From NCBI GenBank assembly GCA_900543945.1, contig UQTN01000009.1:1-29213 (forward strand): 29,213 nucleotides of DNA, in the 5' to 3' direction. This document shows positions 1-14,045 of the stretch, one piece after another. The notes below the pieces were generated by a model that did no database searches, was not told the DNA's origin, and saw only the letters and a program-made list of their open reading frames with translations. The translations under genes were made by a program, and so were the position numbers. Each line of letters opens with the position of its first letter. Position 1 is the stretch's first letter. Source of the DNA: an uncultured Collinsella sp. (lineage in GTDB: Bacteria; Actinomycetota; Coriobacteriia; Coriobacteriales; Coriobacteriaceae).

Positions 1-20
1 TGTACGAATCCTCGCGCCCG

Positions 21-49
21 TTGACCGACGCCGGGGTCCCCGCCATAAT
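21..49 (+). promoter_or_regulatory. Sigma-70-type promoter for rplJ-rplL
   Basis: TTGACC at 21-26 and CATAAT at 44-49 are separated by exactly 17 bases, a near-consensus housekeeping promoter. Transcription would start near 56, just before the L10 leader. The position upstream of the ribosomal leader supports it. Seen by eye only; no start site is known. Confidence 0.7.
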
Positions 50-69
50 ACTTTCGGTTCACGCACGAA

Positions 70-160
70 TCCGCTGCCAGAGACAGCCGGTGCAAACGGG
101 CATCGCCCGCGAGCTTAATGGGATATCCCGCCAGCCGAGGTGGTCGAGTAGATATGTCTT
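70..160 (+). promoter_or_regulatory. Ribosomal protein L10 leader (rplJ autoregulatory RNA)
   Basis: The transcript upstream of rplJ contains an agagacagccgg segment (79-90) and a facing gccgagg segment (134-140). These resemble the conserved kink-turn strands of the L10 leader RNA that the L10(L12)4 complex binds to repress its own operon. It lies between a good promoter and the rplJ ribosome binding site, and is followed at once by a terminator-like hairpin. The motif match is from memory of the family; a covariance-model search would settle the exact limits. Confidence 0.65.
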
Positions 161-163
161 CTC

Positions 164-200
164 GCCCCCGTCGCTCATGCAGCGCGGGGGCTTTCTTTTT
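164..200 (+). terminator. Terminator-like hairpin in the rplJ leader (attenuator)
   Basis: GCCCCCG (164-170) pairs with CGGGGGC (185-191), extended inward by CGCT (172-175) with AGCG (181-184), and is followed by a T-rich tract TTTCTTTTT (192-200). It lies upstream of rplJ, so it cannot end a gene here. The likely role is attenuation coupled to the L10 leader: excess L10-L12 would favour termination. That mechanism is inferred. Confidence 0.7.
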
Positions 201-265
201 GGACATGCCCCCGTCACGTCCTTGTGGCGGACCGTGCCCGGAAAGAATTCGAGGAGGTGTAATTC

Positions 266-787
266 ATGCCCCAGCAGTACAAAATCGACAAGGTTGCAGA
301 GATCGAGTCCCGTATCGCCGAGAACGCCGGTCTGTTCGTCGTCAACTACAACGGTCTGACGGTTAAGCAGGCTCAGGAGCTGCGTCATCAGCTTCGCGAG
401 TGCGGCGCCGAGATGAAGGTCTACAAGAACAACCTGGTCAAGATCGCTCTCAAGAACCAGGAGCAGCCCGAGCTCGACGAGATCCTCGCCGGCCCCGTCG
501 CTTATGTGTTCTACGAGACCGAGCCGGTCGAGGCCGCTAAGGCCCTTAAGGACTTCTCTGCTAAGTCCAAGGGCGTCCTTGAGATCAAGGGCGGTATCTC
601 CGACGGCAAGGCCGTTTCCGCTGATGATGTTAAGGCTATCGCCGAGCTGCCCACCAAGGATCAGCTTCTCGGCCAGATCGCCGGTCTCATCTCCGGTTTC
701 GCTCGCGACATCGCTGTCTGCGTCAACGGCGTTTCCTCTGGTCTCGCTCGTTCGATCCAGCAGGTCTCCGAGCAGAAGGCAGCCTAG
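266..787 (+). CDS. rplJ: 50S ribosomal protein L10
   Basis: L10 forms the base of the ribosomal stalk: its N-terminal globular domain binds 23S rRNA and its C-terminal helix anchors L7/L12 dimers. The 173-residue product has the typical family length. It shows the family's N-terminal pattern, including a LFVVNYNGLTV segment and a KVYKNNLVKIAL stretch, and ends in the alanine-rich helix expected for L12 binding. The ATG is preceded by a strong GAGGAGG Shine-Dalgarno at 251-257. It is followed after about 100 bases by rplL, the usual pairing. Expression is probably controlled by the leader RNA and attenuator upstream. Nothing unusual was seen in the protein. Confidence 0.97.
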   Translation: MPQQYKIDKVAEIESRIAENAGLFVVNYNGLTVKQAQELRHQLRECGAEMKVYKNNLVKIALKNQEQPELDEILAGPVAYVFYETEPVEAAKALKDFSAKSKGVLEIKGGISDGKAVSADDVKAIAELPTKDQLLGQIAGLISGFARDIAVCVNGVSSGLARSIQQVSEQKAA

Positions 788-889
788 TCGCTGCTTTCAC
801 CCGCGGCGGCAACGCCGCACCCCAGGCGCATTCGCGCCATGTTTTAACTGATCTCCGTGCATCCGCACGGAAACCGAAAGGACTTAGAA

Positions 890-1267
890 ATGGCTAAGCT
901 TACCACCGATGAGATCATCGATGCTCTTAAGGAAATGACCCTTCTCGAGGCTTCCGAGCTCGTCAAGGCTATCGAGGACACCTTCGGCGTTTCCGCCGCT
1001 GCTCCTGCCGCTGTTGTCGCCGCTCCCGCTGCTGGCGCTGCTGAGGCCGAGGAGAAGACCGAGTTTGACGTCGTGCTCGAGGGCTTCGGCGACAACAAGA
1101 TCCAGGTCATCAAGGCCGTCCGTGAGCTCACCAACCTTGGCCTGAAGGAGGCCAAGGAGGTCGTCGAGGGCGCTCCCAAGGCTGTTCTCGAGGGTGCCAA
1201 GAAGGAGGACGCCGAGGCTGCCAAGGAGAAGCTCGAGGCTGCTGGCGCTGCTGTCACCCTCAAGTAA
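890..1267 (+). CDS. rplL: 50S ribosomal protein L7/L12
   Basis: Stalk protein that recruits and stimulates translational GTPases such as EF-G and EF-Tu. The 125-residue product has the N-terminal dimerisation domain (MAKLTTDEIIDALKEMTLLE), an alanine/proline-rich hinge at about residues 36-52, and a C-terminal domain with the conserved KIQVIKAVRELTNLGLKEAK surface that contacts GTPase factors. The ATG at 890 follows GAAAGGA (876-882). An in-frame ATG at 857 would add 11 non-conserved residues and is rejected. The gap after rplJ holds a small CCGTGC/GCACGG hairpin (855-870) with no T tract. A strong terminator follows the gene. Confidence 0.97.
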   Translation: MAKLTTDEIIDALKEMTLLEASELVKAIEDTFGVSAAAPAAVVAAPAAGAAEAEEKTEFDVVLEGFGDNKIQVIKAVRELTNLGLKEAKEVVEGAPKAVLEGAKKEDAEAAKEKLEAAGAAVTLK

Positions 1268-1295
1268 TCAGGCTTTCTCGCCAGATTTCTTTGCA

Positions 1296-1328
1296 GACGG
1301 GGTTCGCATTGCGAACCCCGTCTTTTTT
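1296..1328 (+). terminator. Rho-independent terminator after rplL
   Basis: A perfect 12-bp stem, GACGGGGTTCGC (1296-1307) with GCGAACCCCGTC (1311-1322), has a 3-base loop and is followed by six T residues. It ends the rplJ-rplL transcript, so rpoB must be transcribed from its own promoter. Confidence 0.95.
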
Positions 1329-1580
1329 GTTATGACCCCTCATTCCCATTGCTCGGCATACAGAACACCGTTGTCTTCGCCGTGCTAATCCCGTTACCGC
1401 TGGGGCGTAAAATTGCACCATTCGAGCAATAATTTGCGTTGACCTGCTGAAGAATTGCGTTTGCCTTACGGCGACGTATGTCTCCGGCGGTAAGATACTT
1501 CGGTATCGCAATTTGGTCTGCGGCCACCGTGCCGCACGCACAGGGCGCATTCTGTGCCTGCGAAAGGATCCTTGAATAAC
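1329..1580 (+). other. Non-coding interval upstream of galU
   Basis: About 250 bases with no credible gene on either strand. It should hold the galU promoter, because a strong terminator lies just upstream, but I see no box pair worth calling: TTGACC at 1439-1444 has no acceptable -10 at the right distance. A small GATAC-TTCG-GTATC hairpin lies at 1494-1507. The galU ribosome binding site GAAAGGA is at 1562-1568. Confidence 0.5.
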
Positions 1581-2489
1581 ATGAAGGCAATCATCCCCGC
1601 CGCCGGTCTTGGCACGCGTTTTCTGCCTGGCACCAAGTGCACGCCCAAAGAGATGCTGCCGGTGCTCGACAAGCCGGTCATCCAGTATGTCGTTGAGGAG
1701 GCGCTCGACCCCGAGGAGGTCGACGACGCCATCATCGTTACCTCGCCCGGCAAGCCCGAGCTGCTGAGCTACTTCCAGCCCGATCGTTCGCTCGAGAACC
1801 TGCTGCGCGAGCGCGGTAAGGACGCCTACGCCGACGCCGTCGCCCATGCGGGTGGTATGCCGGTCGACTTCCGTTATCAGTACGAGCCCAAGGGCCTCGG
1901 TCACGCCATTCGCTCTGCCGCCGACGCTGTAGCGGGGGAGAACTTCCTGGTTCTTCTGGGCGACTACGTTGTGCCCAACCGCGACATCTGCGACAAGATG
2001 CTTGCCGTCTCCAAGGAGCACGGTGGCGCTTCGGTTATCGCTGTTGCCGCTTGCGCTCCCGAGGAAGTCAGCCGCTATGGCGTCATCGCCGGTGACCGCG
2101 TGGGTTCCCTCGAGGGCTTCGAGAATGCTGCCGACGACGAGCCTGGTGCCGTTTGGCGCATCGGCGGTCTGGTTGAGAAGCCCGCTCCCGAGGCGGCTCC
2201 GTCCAACCTGTACATCGTCGGTCGCTACCTGCTGAGCCCGCTGGTCATGGACCTGCTGGCCGATCAGCAGGCTGGTAAGGGCGGCGAGATCCAGCTGACC
2301 GACGCCATGGCCCGCTCGCTCGACCGCGAGGCCATGTACGCCGTCGTCATCGATCCGCTTTCGGGCTACGACACCGGCACCCCGTCTGGCTGGATGGCCA
2401 CCAACGCCCTCATGGCCGCAAGCGATCCTCGCTTTGCCGGCGCTTTCTGGGACGCCATCGACGAGCGCGGCGGTTTGATGCGCAAATAA
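1581..2489 (+). CDS. galU: UTP--glucose-1-phosphate uridylyltransferase
   Basis: Makes UDP-glucose from UTP and glucose 1-phosphate, feeding galactose use, glycolipids and surface polysaccharide. The 302-residue product has the family length. The N-terminus carries the nucleotidyltransferase signature AAGLGTRFLPGTK, followed by PKEMLPVLDKPVIQYVVEEA. Downstream are the YEPKGLGHAI and LLGDYVV segments and a GGEIQLTDA motif, all characteristic of bacterial GalU. The ATG at 1581 is chosen because the conserved sequence starts there; a TTG at 1572 is only three bases from the Shine-Dalgarno. The gene is isolated by terminators on both sides, so it is probably monocistronic. Its position between rplL and rpoB is unusual. 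Confidence 0.95.
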   Translation: MKAIIPAAGLGTRFLPGTKCTPKEMLPVLDKPVIQYVVEEALDPEEVDDAIIVTSPGKPELLSYFQPDRSLENLLRERGKDAYADAVAHAGGMPVDFRYQYEPKGLGHAIRSAADAVAGENFLVLLGDYVVPNRDICDKMLAVSKEHGGASVIAVAACAPEEVSRYGVIAGDRVGSLEGFENAADDEPGAVWRIGGLVEKPAPEAAPSNLYIVGRYLLSPLVMDLLADQQAGKGGEIQLTDAMARSLDREAMYAVVIDPLSGYDTGTPSGWMATNALMAASDPRFAGAFWDAIDERGGLMRK

Positions 2490-2510
2490 GCCTTCGGGCA
2501 TCGACATTTA

Positions 2511-2542
2511 CGGGTGCGGACTTCGGTCTGCACCCGTTTTTT
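2511..2542 (+). terminator. Rho-independent terminator after galU
   Basis: An 11-bp stem (2511-2521 with 2526-2536, including one G-T pair) closed by a stable TTCG loop and followed by six T residues. It starts 21 bases after the galU stop. Confidence 0.95.
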
Positions 2543-2564
2543 ATTCGGGCAACAGCTTAGCCCC

Positions 2565-2733
2565 GGAAAGTGCGTCCCACAATTTGGTCGAATTCTGGGA
2601 CGCGCTTTCCAGTTAGAGCCCCTAGCGGAAACTGCGACCCGGAATTTCGGCTCAGAACGGGATATGCTTTCCCAAACAGGCTCAACCGGAAACTGCGACC
2701 CAGTTTGGGGCCTCAAAACGGGATGCAGTTTCC
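2565..2733. repeat. Three tandem 46-bp imperfect palindromes
   Basis: Units at 2565-2610, 2627-2672 and 2688-2733 are each exactly 46 bases, begin with GGAAA and end with TTTCC. The spacers between them are 16 and 15 bases and resemble the sequence just before unit 1. Unit 1 pairs 18 of 20 arm positions. Unit 3 has left arm CGGAAACTGCGACCCAGTTTG and a right arm matching it at about 17 of 21 positions. Unit 2 is more degenerate. Left arms of units 2 and 3 share GGAAACTGCGACCC. No coding potential was seen. They resemble extragenic palindromic repeats of unknown function. Confidence 0.8.
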
Positions 2734-2895
2734 GCCCGATTAACCCTCACCGCCATTCCGCCATTCAGCTGTCCGTATCAGCGGTCTCGTTCACATAAAA
2801 TATATGAACAGGTGTTCGATACATATACATCTACCTGCACCTTTTCTGTCGAAAAACTTTGCTACTCCAAAAACTCAATCGCGTCAAGGCTTTTC
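2734..2895. other. AT-richer non-coding stretch upstream of rpoB
   Basis: No gene is supported here. Between about 2785 and 2880 the sequence is markedly richer in A and T than its surroundings, as expected for a regulatory region. It contains an AT-rich dyad (2789-2809) and an SOS-box-like site (2806-2817). The rpoB promoter is probably just downstream. Confidence 0.5.
2806..2817. promoter_or_regulatory. LexA (SOS) box-like palindrome
   Basis: GAACAGGTGTTC fits the Gram-positive and actinobacterial LexA operator pattern GAAC-N4-GTTC, including the RNRY centre of the Bacillus-type consensus. It shares its GAAC half-site with an overlapping AT-rich dyad whose arms are GTTCACAT (2789-2796) and ATATGAAC (2802-2809). 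It lies about 180 bases before the rpoB start with no other gene nearby. A 12-base match can occur by chance, and LexA control of rpoB would be unexpected. Confidence 0.35.
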
Positions 2896-2923
2896 TTGCC
2901 CAAGGGTCGGTACCTGATAAACT
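2896..2923 (+). promoter_or_regulatory. Candidate rpoB promoter with extended -10
   Basis: TTGCCC (2896-2901) and TAAACT (2918-2923) are 16 bases apart, and TG at 2915-2916 sits one base before the -10 to give an extended -10 pattern. Transcription would start near 2930, leaving a leader of about 65 bases. A separate promoter is needed because terminators lie upstream. The box match is moderate. Confidence 0.45.
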
Positions 2924-2996
2924 ATTAGGTTGCGATAACTGGCGAAGCTATGCCTCGCCAACCCACCGAGCATTTCCGTGAAGGAGGAAAAACCTG

Positions 2997-6488
<3,492 letters not shown>

Positions 6489-6494
6489 TTGACT

Positions 6495-10973
<4,479 letters not shown>

Positions 10974-10979
10974 CTAGTT

Positions 10980-11001
10980 CCGCCGTTCTAACGAACGGCG
11001 G
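10980..11001 (+). other. Hairpin just after rpoC without a T tract
   Basis: CCGCCGTTC (10980-10988) and GAACGGCGG (10993-11001) form a perfect 9-bp stem with a TAAC loop, six bases after the rpoC stop. No T run follows, so it is not a normal intrinsic terminator. It could protect the 3' end of the transcript or pause polymerase before the true terminator about 45 bases downstream. Confidence 0.6.
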
Positions 11002-11046
11002 CGATCTCCGTCGCTGCGCGGCCCCCAGAGCTACAATCTGTCATTC

Positions 11047-11088
11047 AAAAGGCAGGGCATGACCAAAAGGTCAATGCCCTGCCTTTTT
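11047..11088 (+). terminator. Rho-independent terminator of the rpoBC operon
   Basis: AAAAGGCAGGGCAT-GACC (11047-11064) pairs with 11069-11087 around an AAAA loop with a single bulged T on the right arm, ending in a run of five T residues. The stem is long and strong, and A residues on the 5' side would allow function in both directions. Confidence 0.93.
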
Positions 11089-11206
11089 CATGCCACCTTG
11101 TACGCTCTGGGGACCGCTCGCTTGCGTATGCTCAACCTGTTGCGTTCCGTTGATCCCTTGTCAATAAGGGGCAGGCTATTTTTGGTAGGTTTTTCCTGCT
11201 TGAATT
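11089..11206 (+). other. Non-coding stretch between rpoBC terminator and ECF promoter
   Basis: This piece of the roughly 310-base gap between rpoC and the sigma-factor gene shows no gene, no ribosome binding site and no clear repeat. The reading frame of the sigma factor stays open upstream through here, but the extra sequence has no family similarity and begins inside the terminator. Confidence 0.5.
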
Positions 11207-11235
11207 TGAAACATTCCGTTTGGTCAAAGCGTATC
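11207..11235 (+). promoter_or_regulatory. ECF sigma-type promoter (probable autoregulation)
   Basis: TGAAAC (11207-11212) and CGTATC (11230-11235) are 17 bases apart. This closely fits the promoter pattern of many ECF sigma factors (for example sigma-W: TGAAAC, then CGTA after about 16-17 bases). It lies about 50 bases before an ECF sigma gene, the classic place for a self-activated promoter. Confidence 0.65.
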
Positions 11236-11283
11236 TATGGTGAGGGCCTCATCAAGAACCATTACCGTCACCGGGAGGTGATT

Positions 11284-11802
11284 ATGGAAGAACAAGCTTT
11301 TAGACAGGCGGTCGAAGACCACCGGGATGTCGTGTTTCGGATCGCATTGACGTATCTGCGTGATCGCGCTGACGCCGACGATGTCGCTCAAGACGTCTTT
11401 CTTAAGTTGCTCAAAAGCGACGCGCAATTTGAAAACTGGGAGCATCTTCGTCGATGGCTTATCCGGGTCACGATCAATGAATGTAAATCTCTCTTTCGAA
11501 AGCCGTGGAGGCGCGTGGAGGATATTGAGAATCTGGCCGATTCGCTTTCGACGGCGCAGGAGGAGACCAAGGCGGTCCTGTCAGACGTTATGCGACTTCC
11601 GGAGCGATTCCGTATTCCTATCGTGCTCTATTACTATCTGGGCTTCTCGACTTCAGAAATTGCCGAGTTACTGCATGTGCCAGCCGCGACCGTTCGAACG
11701 CGTTTAGCTCGCGGCAGATCGAAGCTCAAGTTCATCCTAGAGGAGGGCGACCGTGAAATCCAACCAGATCAAGCAGGCCTTCGAGTCCGTCCAAGCCGAT
11801 AG
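11284..11802 (+). CDS. ECF-family RNA polymerase sigma factor
   Basis: Extracytoplasmic-function sigma factor of 172 residues that redirects RNA polymerase to stress or envelope genes. Region 2 covers about residues 5-75, with the DADDVAQDVFLKLL helix that contacts core polymerase and the WLIRVTINECKSLFRK segment for -10 recognition. Region 4 covers about residues 105-160, with LPERFRIPIVLYYYLGFSTSEIAELLHVPAATVRTRLARGRSKL, the helix-turn-helix for the -35. There is no region 3, as usual for the group. The ATG at 11284 follows GGGAGGTG (11273-11280). The end overlaps the next gene by 50 bases, suggesting translational coupling to its regulator. The regulon cannot be named from sequence alone. 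Confidence 0.9.
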   Translation: MEEQAFRQAVEDHRDVVFRIALTYLRDRADADDVAQDVFLKLLKSDAQFENWEHLRRWLIRVTINECKSLFRKPWRRVEDIENLADSLSTAQEETKAVLSDVMRLPERFRIPIVLYYYLGFSTSEIAELLHVPAATVRTRLARGRSKLKFILEEGDREIQPDQAGLRVRPSR

Positions 11803-12829
11803 CGATCTTGCTGACCGTGTTCTTTATGCCGCTGCTGGCGAGCCGCTTCGCCGAAAGGGTCACGCGAAGCCTCTGTATGTTGCCGTAATCGGATGTCTTG
11901 CCGGAGTGCTGGCGACCGGAGGGGTCGCCTACGCTGTTGTCAATTCCAGTTATTTTGCCTCTGCCTGGGGAAACCATGGCAACGGAGAGTCCGTTACCTG
12001 GACAAATGGCGGCTCGTCGGGGACGAAATATGCCTACACCAGAGAGTTTGGTGATGGTATCGCGCCCCAAAGCCTGGAGGGTGCAGTCCAGAAGGTCAAT
12101 CTGTCCGTCGAGGGCAACGGCTATACGCTCGACATTCATGAGATGGCAATCGACGAGAACGGTTGCGGTGCTGTGACGTTTACATTGTCCAATCCGAATG
12201 GCGTTAACTACTACAAGCCGGCGGCAGAGCTTGGCGAACTTGTTCTCTATGGTGAAGAAGAAGGGGGCGTCAGTACACCCAGCATGAACTTCGGCGAGGA
12301 ATGGGCTGATACACGCTGCACCATTGATAAAGACACATCAAGCGACACGGTCATTAATGGTACGATGTACTTTGCCGCTATGGATCGCGAGCGAGATTTT
12401 CAACATGCGGTCACCTGGAATATCCACTGGACCGAGGGTGAAGGTGAGAGTGCGAGGCAGTTTGAGGCGTCGACACCCGAGTTCAATATTGGAGCGTATG
12501 TCGATACAAAGGAACTCCGCTCCGGTGACTCGCCTCTCGAGATCAGCCCGTTTTCCATCCAGACGCACATCGATGATCTGGGCATTGACGCAGTCACGAA
12601 AAAGTTGACCGTTACCTACAAGGATGGATCGGAGCAGATTATCGAAGACGATGCTGCAGGCGCGTACAATTCCTATTTTTCGCTGACGCGCAATAGCGGG
12701 GAGAACATCTCGGTTCCGACAAAGCTGATCAATGTCAATCAAGTGGTCTCGGTAACCCTTGAGGGCACGAGGTACACATCAACAGGAGAGACCGAAACAG
12801 AAGTACCCTTTACCATCGTCTATTCGTAA
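11753..12829 (+). CDS. Putative membrane-bound anti-sigma factor
   Basis: A 358-residue single-pass membrane protein, translated from a GTG that overlaps the end of the sigma gene and follows GAGGAGG. Residues 1-40 form a short cytoplasmic segment, residues 41-63 one hydrophobic helix (LYVAVIGCLAGVLATGGVAY), and the rest a soluble, polar extracellular domain rich in beta-type sequence. Overlap with an ECF gene and this topology fit an anti-sigma factor that holds the sigma at the membrane until a signal arrives. There is no HxxxCxxC zinc motif, so it is not of the ZAS type. The outer part resembles the DUF4179-like ectodomains of Firmicutes anti-sigmas, a loose recollection. The signal is unknown. 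Confidence 0.7.
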   Translation: MKSNQIKQAFESVQADSDLADRVLYAAAGEPLRRKGHAKPLYVAVIGCLAGVLATGGVAYAVVNSSYFASAWGNHGNGESVTWTNGGSSGTKYAYTREFGDGIAPQSLEGAVQKVNLSVEGNGYTLDIHEMAIDENGCGAVTFTLSNPNGVNYYKPAAELGELVLYGEEEGGVSTPSMNFGEEWADTRCTIDKDTSSDTVINGTMYFAAMDRERDFQHAVTWNIHWTEGEGESARQFEASTPEFNIGAYVDTKELRSGDSPLEISPFSIQTHIDDLGIDAVTKKLTVTYKDGSEQIIEDDAAGAYNSYFSLTRNSGENISVPTKLINVNQVVSVTLEGTRYTSTGETETEVPFTIVYS

Positions 12830-12836
12830 GGTCTGA

Positions 12837-12869
12837 GGCCGCTTCCTGCTAGAGGAAGCGGCCATTTTT
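12837..12869 (+). terminator. Rho-independent terminator after the sigma/anti-sigma pair
   Basis: A perfect 11-bp stem (GGCCGCTTCCT at 12837-12847 with AGGAAGCGGCC at 12853-12863), a 5-base loop and ATTTTT. It separates the sigma cassette from the str operon. Confidence 0.94.
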
Positions 12870-12978
12870 GCGTTACATGGACGGCTGGAATGGGCACTTG
12901 CGCACAGGCGGGGGATTCCTTTTATGGAGGCTTTGCGGAAATATAGCTATTTTGGGATACGCCCGGCGGCGTGGTCTG

Positions 12979-13007
12979 TTGACGGCACAGCTAACGCCAC
13001 GTATCCT
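12979..13007 (+). promoter_or_regulatory. Sigma-70-type promoter for the str operon
   Basis: TTGACG (12979-12984) and TATCCT (13002-13007) are exactly 17 bases apart. Transcription would begin near 13014, leaving a leader of almost 90 bases before rpsL. The position right upstream of a highly expressed operon supports it. Confidence 0.7.
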
Positions 13008-13100
13008 ATCGAACTGCGTGTTTCGTAGGGGGATGCTGACCCCTCGATTCAAGCCGTTGCACTTTACAGAAAGCTGGAATCATTCGAGAAGGAGTACGCT

Positions 13101-13478
13101 TTGCCTACTATTAACCAGCTGGTTCGCCAGGGCCGTCGTTCCGTGCCCAAGAAGTCCAAGAACGCTGCTCTGCAGCACAACTCCCAGAAGCGCGGCGTGT
13201 GCACCCGCGTCTTCACCACGAGCCCCAAGAAGCCGAACTCGGCTCTTCGTAAGGTTGCCCGTGTTCGCCTTGTCAACGGCATCGAAGTTACTGCTTACAT
13301 CCCGGGTGAGGGCCACAACCTGCAGGAGCACTCCATCGTGCTCGTCCGCGGCGGTCGTGTCCGTGACCTCCCTGGTGTCCGTTATCACGTCATCCGTGGC
13401 GCCTACGACGCTGCTCCGGTCCAGAACCGTCTGCAGGCCCGTTCCAAGTACGGTGCTAAGCGCCCCAAGGCCAAATAA
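13101..13478 (+). CDS. rpsL: 30S ribosomal protein S12 (Arg at position 88)
   Basis: Decoding-centre protein that helps maintain translational accuracy. The 125-residue product has the invariant TSPKKPNSALRKVARVRL and GEGHNLQEHSIVLVRGGRVRDLPGVRYH blocks. The start is TTG, fixed by AGAAGGAG at 13087-13094 and the family N-terminus PTINQLVRQ. Lys43, the main streptomycin position, is normal. Residue 88 is Arg (codon CGT, 13362-13364) where most bacteria have Lys in GGRVKDLPGV. It is the first gene of rpsL-rpsG-fusA-rpsJ. Confidence 0.97.
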   Translation: MPTINQLVRQGRRSVPKKSKNAALQHNSQKRGVCTRVFTTSPKKPNSALRKVARVRLVNGIEVTAYIPGEGHNLQEHSIVLVRGGRVRDLPGVRYHVIRGAYDAAPVQNRLQARSKYGAKRPKAK

Positions 13479-13503
13479 GCCAGATAACGTTTTGATACTT
13501 TCG

Positions 13504-13530
13504 CCGTGTGCCGTCTTGAGCGCCGCACGG
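13504..13530 (+). promoter_or_regulatory. Hairpin in the rpsL-rpsG intercistronic region
   Basis: CCGTGTG (13504-13510) can pair with CGCACGG (13524-13530) with one G-T pair, 22 bases before the rpsG start. In E. coli, S7 represses the str operon by binding the rpsL-rpsG junction, so this could be a comparable site. No motif-level match was made. Confidence 0.35.
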
Positions 13531-13552
13531 TAGACACTTAAGGAGATTTCAC

Positions 13553-14026
13553 ATGCCGCGTCGTGCAGCAGCTAATCGTCGTGAGGTTCAGCCTGACGCC
13601 GTTTACAACAACCGCCTGGTGACTCAGCTCATCAACAAGGTCCTTCTTGACGGCAAGAAGGCCACCGCTGAGCGCATCGTTTACACCGCTTTCGAGATCG
13701 TTGCCGAGAAGTCCGAGGGTGGCGACGCTCTCGCTACCTTCAAGAAGGCTATGGACAACGTCAAGCCCACGCTCGAGGTTAAGCCCAAGCGTGTCGGTGG
13801 CGCTACCTATCAGGTCCCGATGGAGGTCAACTCCCGTCGTTCCACCGCTCTGGGCATCCGCTGGATCGTCAACTTCTCCCGCGCTCGCAAGGAGAAGACC
13901 ATGGCCGAGCGTCTCGCTAACGAGATCCTCGACGCCTCCAACGGTCTTGGCGCTTCCGTCAAGAAGCGTGAGGACGTCTTCAAGATGGCCGAGGCCAACC
14001 GCGCGTTCTCTCACTATCGTTGGTAA
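13553..14026 (+). CDS. rpsG: 30S ribosomal protein S7
   Basis: Primary 16S rRNA-binding protein that nucleates the 30S head and lines the E site. The product is 157 residues, the usual length. It shows the N-terminal MPRRAAANRREVQPDAVYNN, the VTQLINKVLLDGKKATAERI helix block, and SRRSTALGIRWI with the following ARKEKTMAERLANEI segment. The ATG follows AAGGAGA (13541-13547). The gap of 74 bases after rpsL contains a small hairpin, and fusA begins 20 bases downstream, so co-transcription is almost certain. Nothing unusual was seen. Confidence 0.97.
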   Translation: MPRRAAANRREVQPDAVYNNRLVTQLINKVLLDGKKATAERIVYTAFEIVAEKSEGGDALATFKKAMDNVKPTLEVKPKRVGGATYQVPMEVNSRRSTALGIRWIVNFSRARKEKTMAERLANEILDASNGLGASVKKREDVFKMAEANRAFSHYRW

Positions 14027-14045
14027 GTTAAGGTAAGGAACTAAC

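Noticed and set aside
1439..1467. galU promoter with TTGACC as -35
   Set aside because: The hexamer at the right distance (TGCCTT) is a poor -10, so no promoter is called.
11059..11283. 75-codon N-terminal extension of the ECF sigma factor
   Set aside because: It begins inside the rpoBC terminator, spans the ECF promoter, has no family similarity, and a strong Shine-Dalgarno precedes the ATG at 11284.
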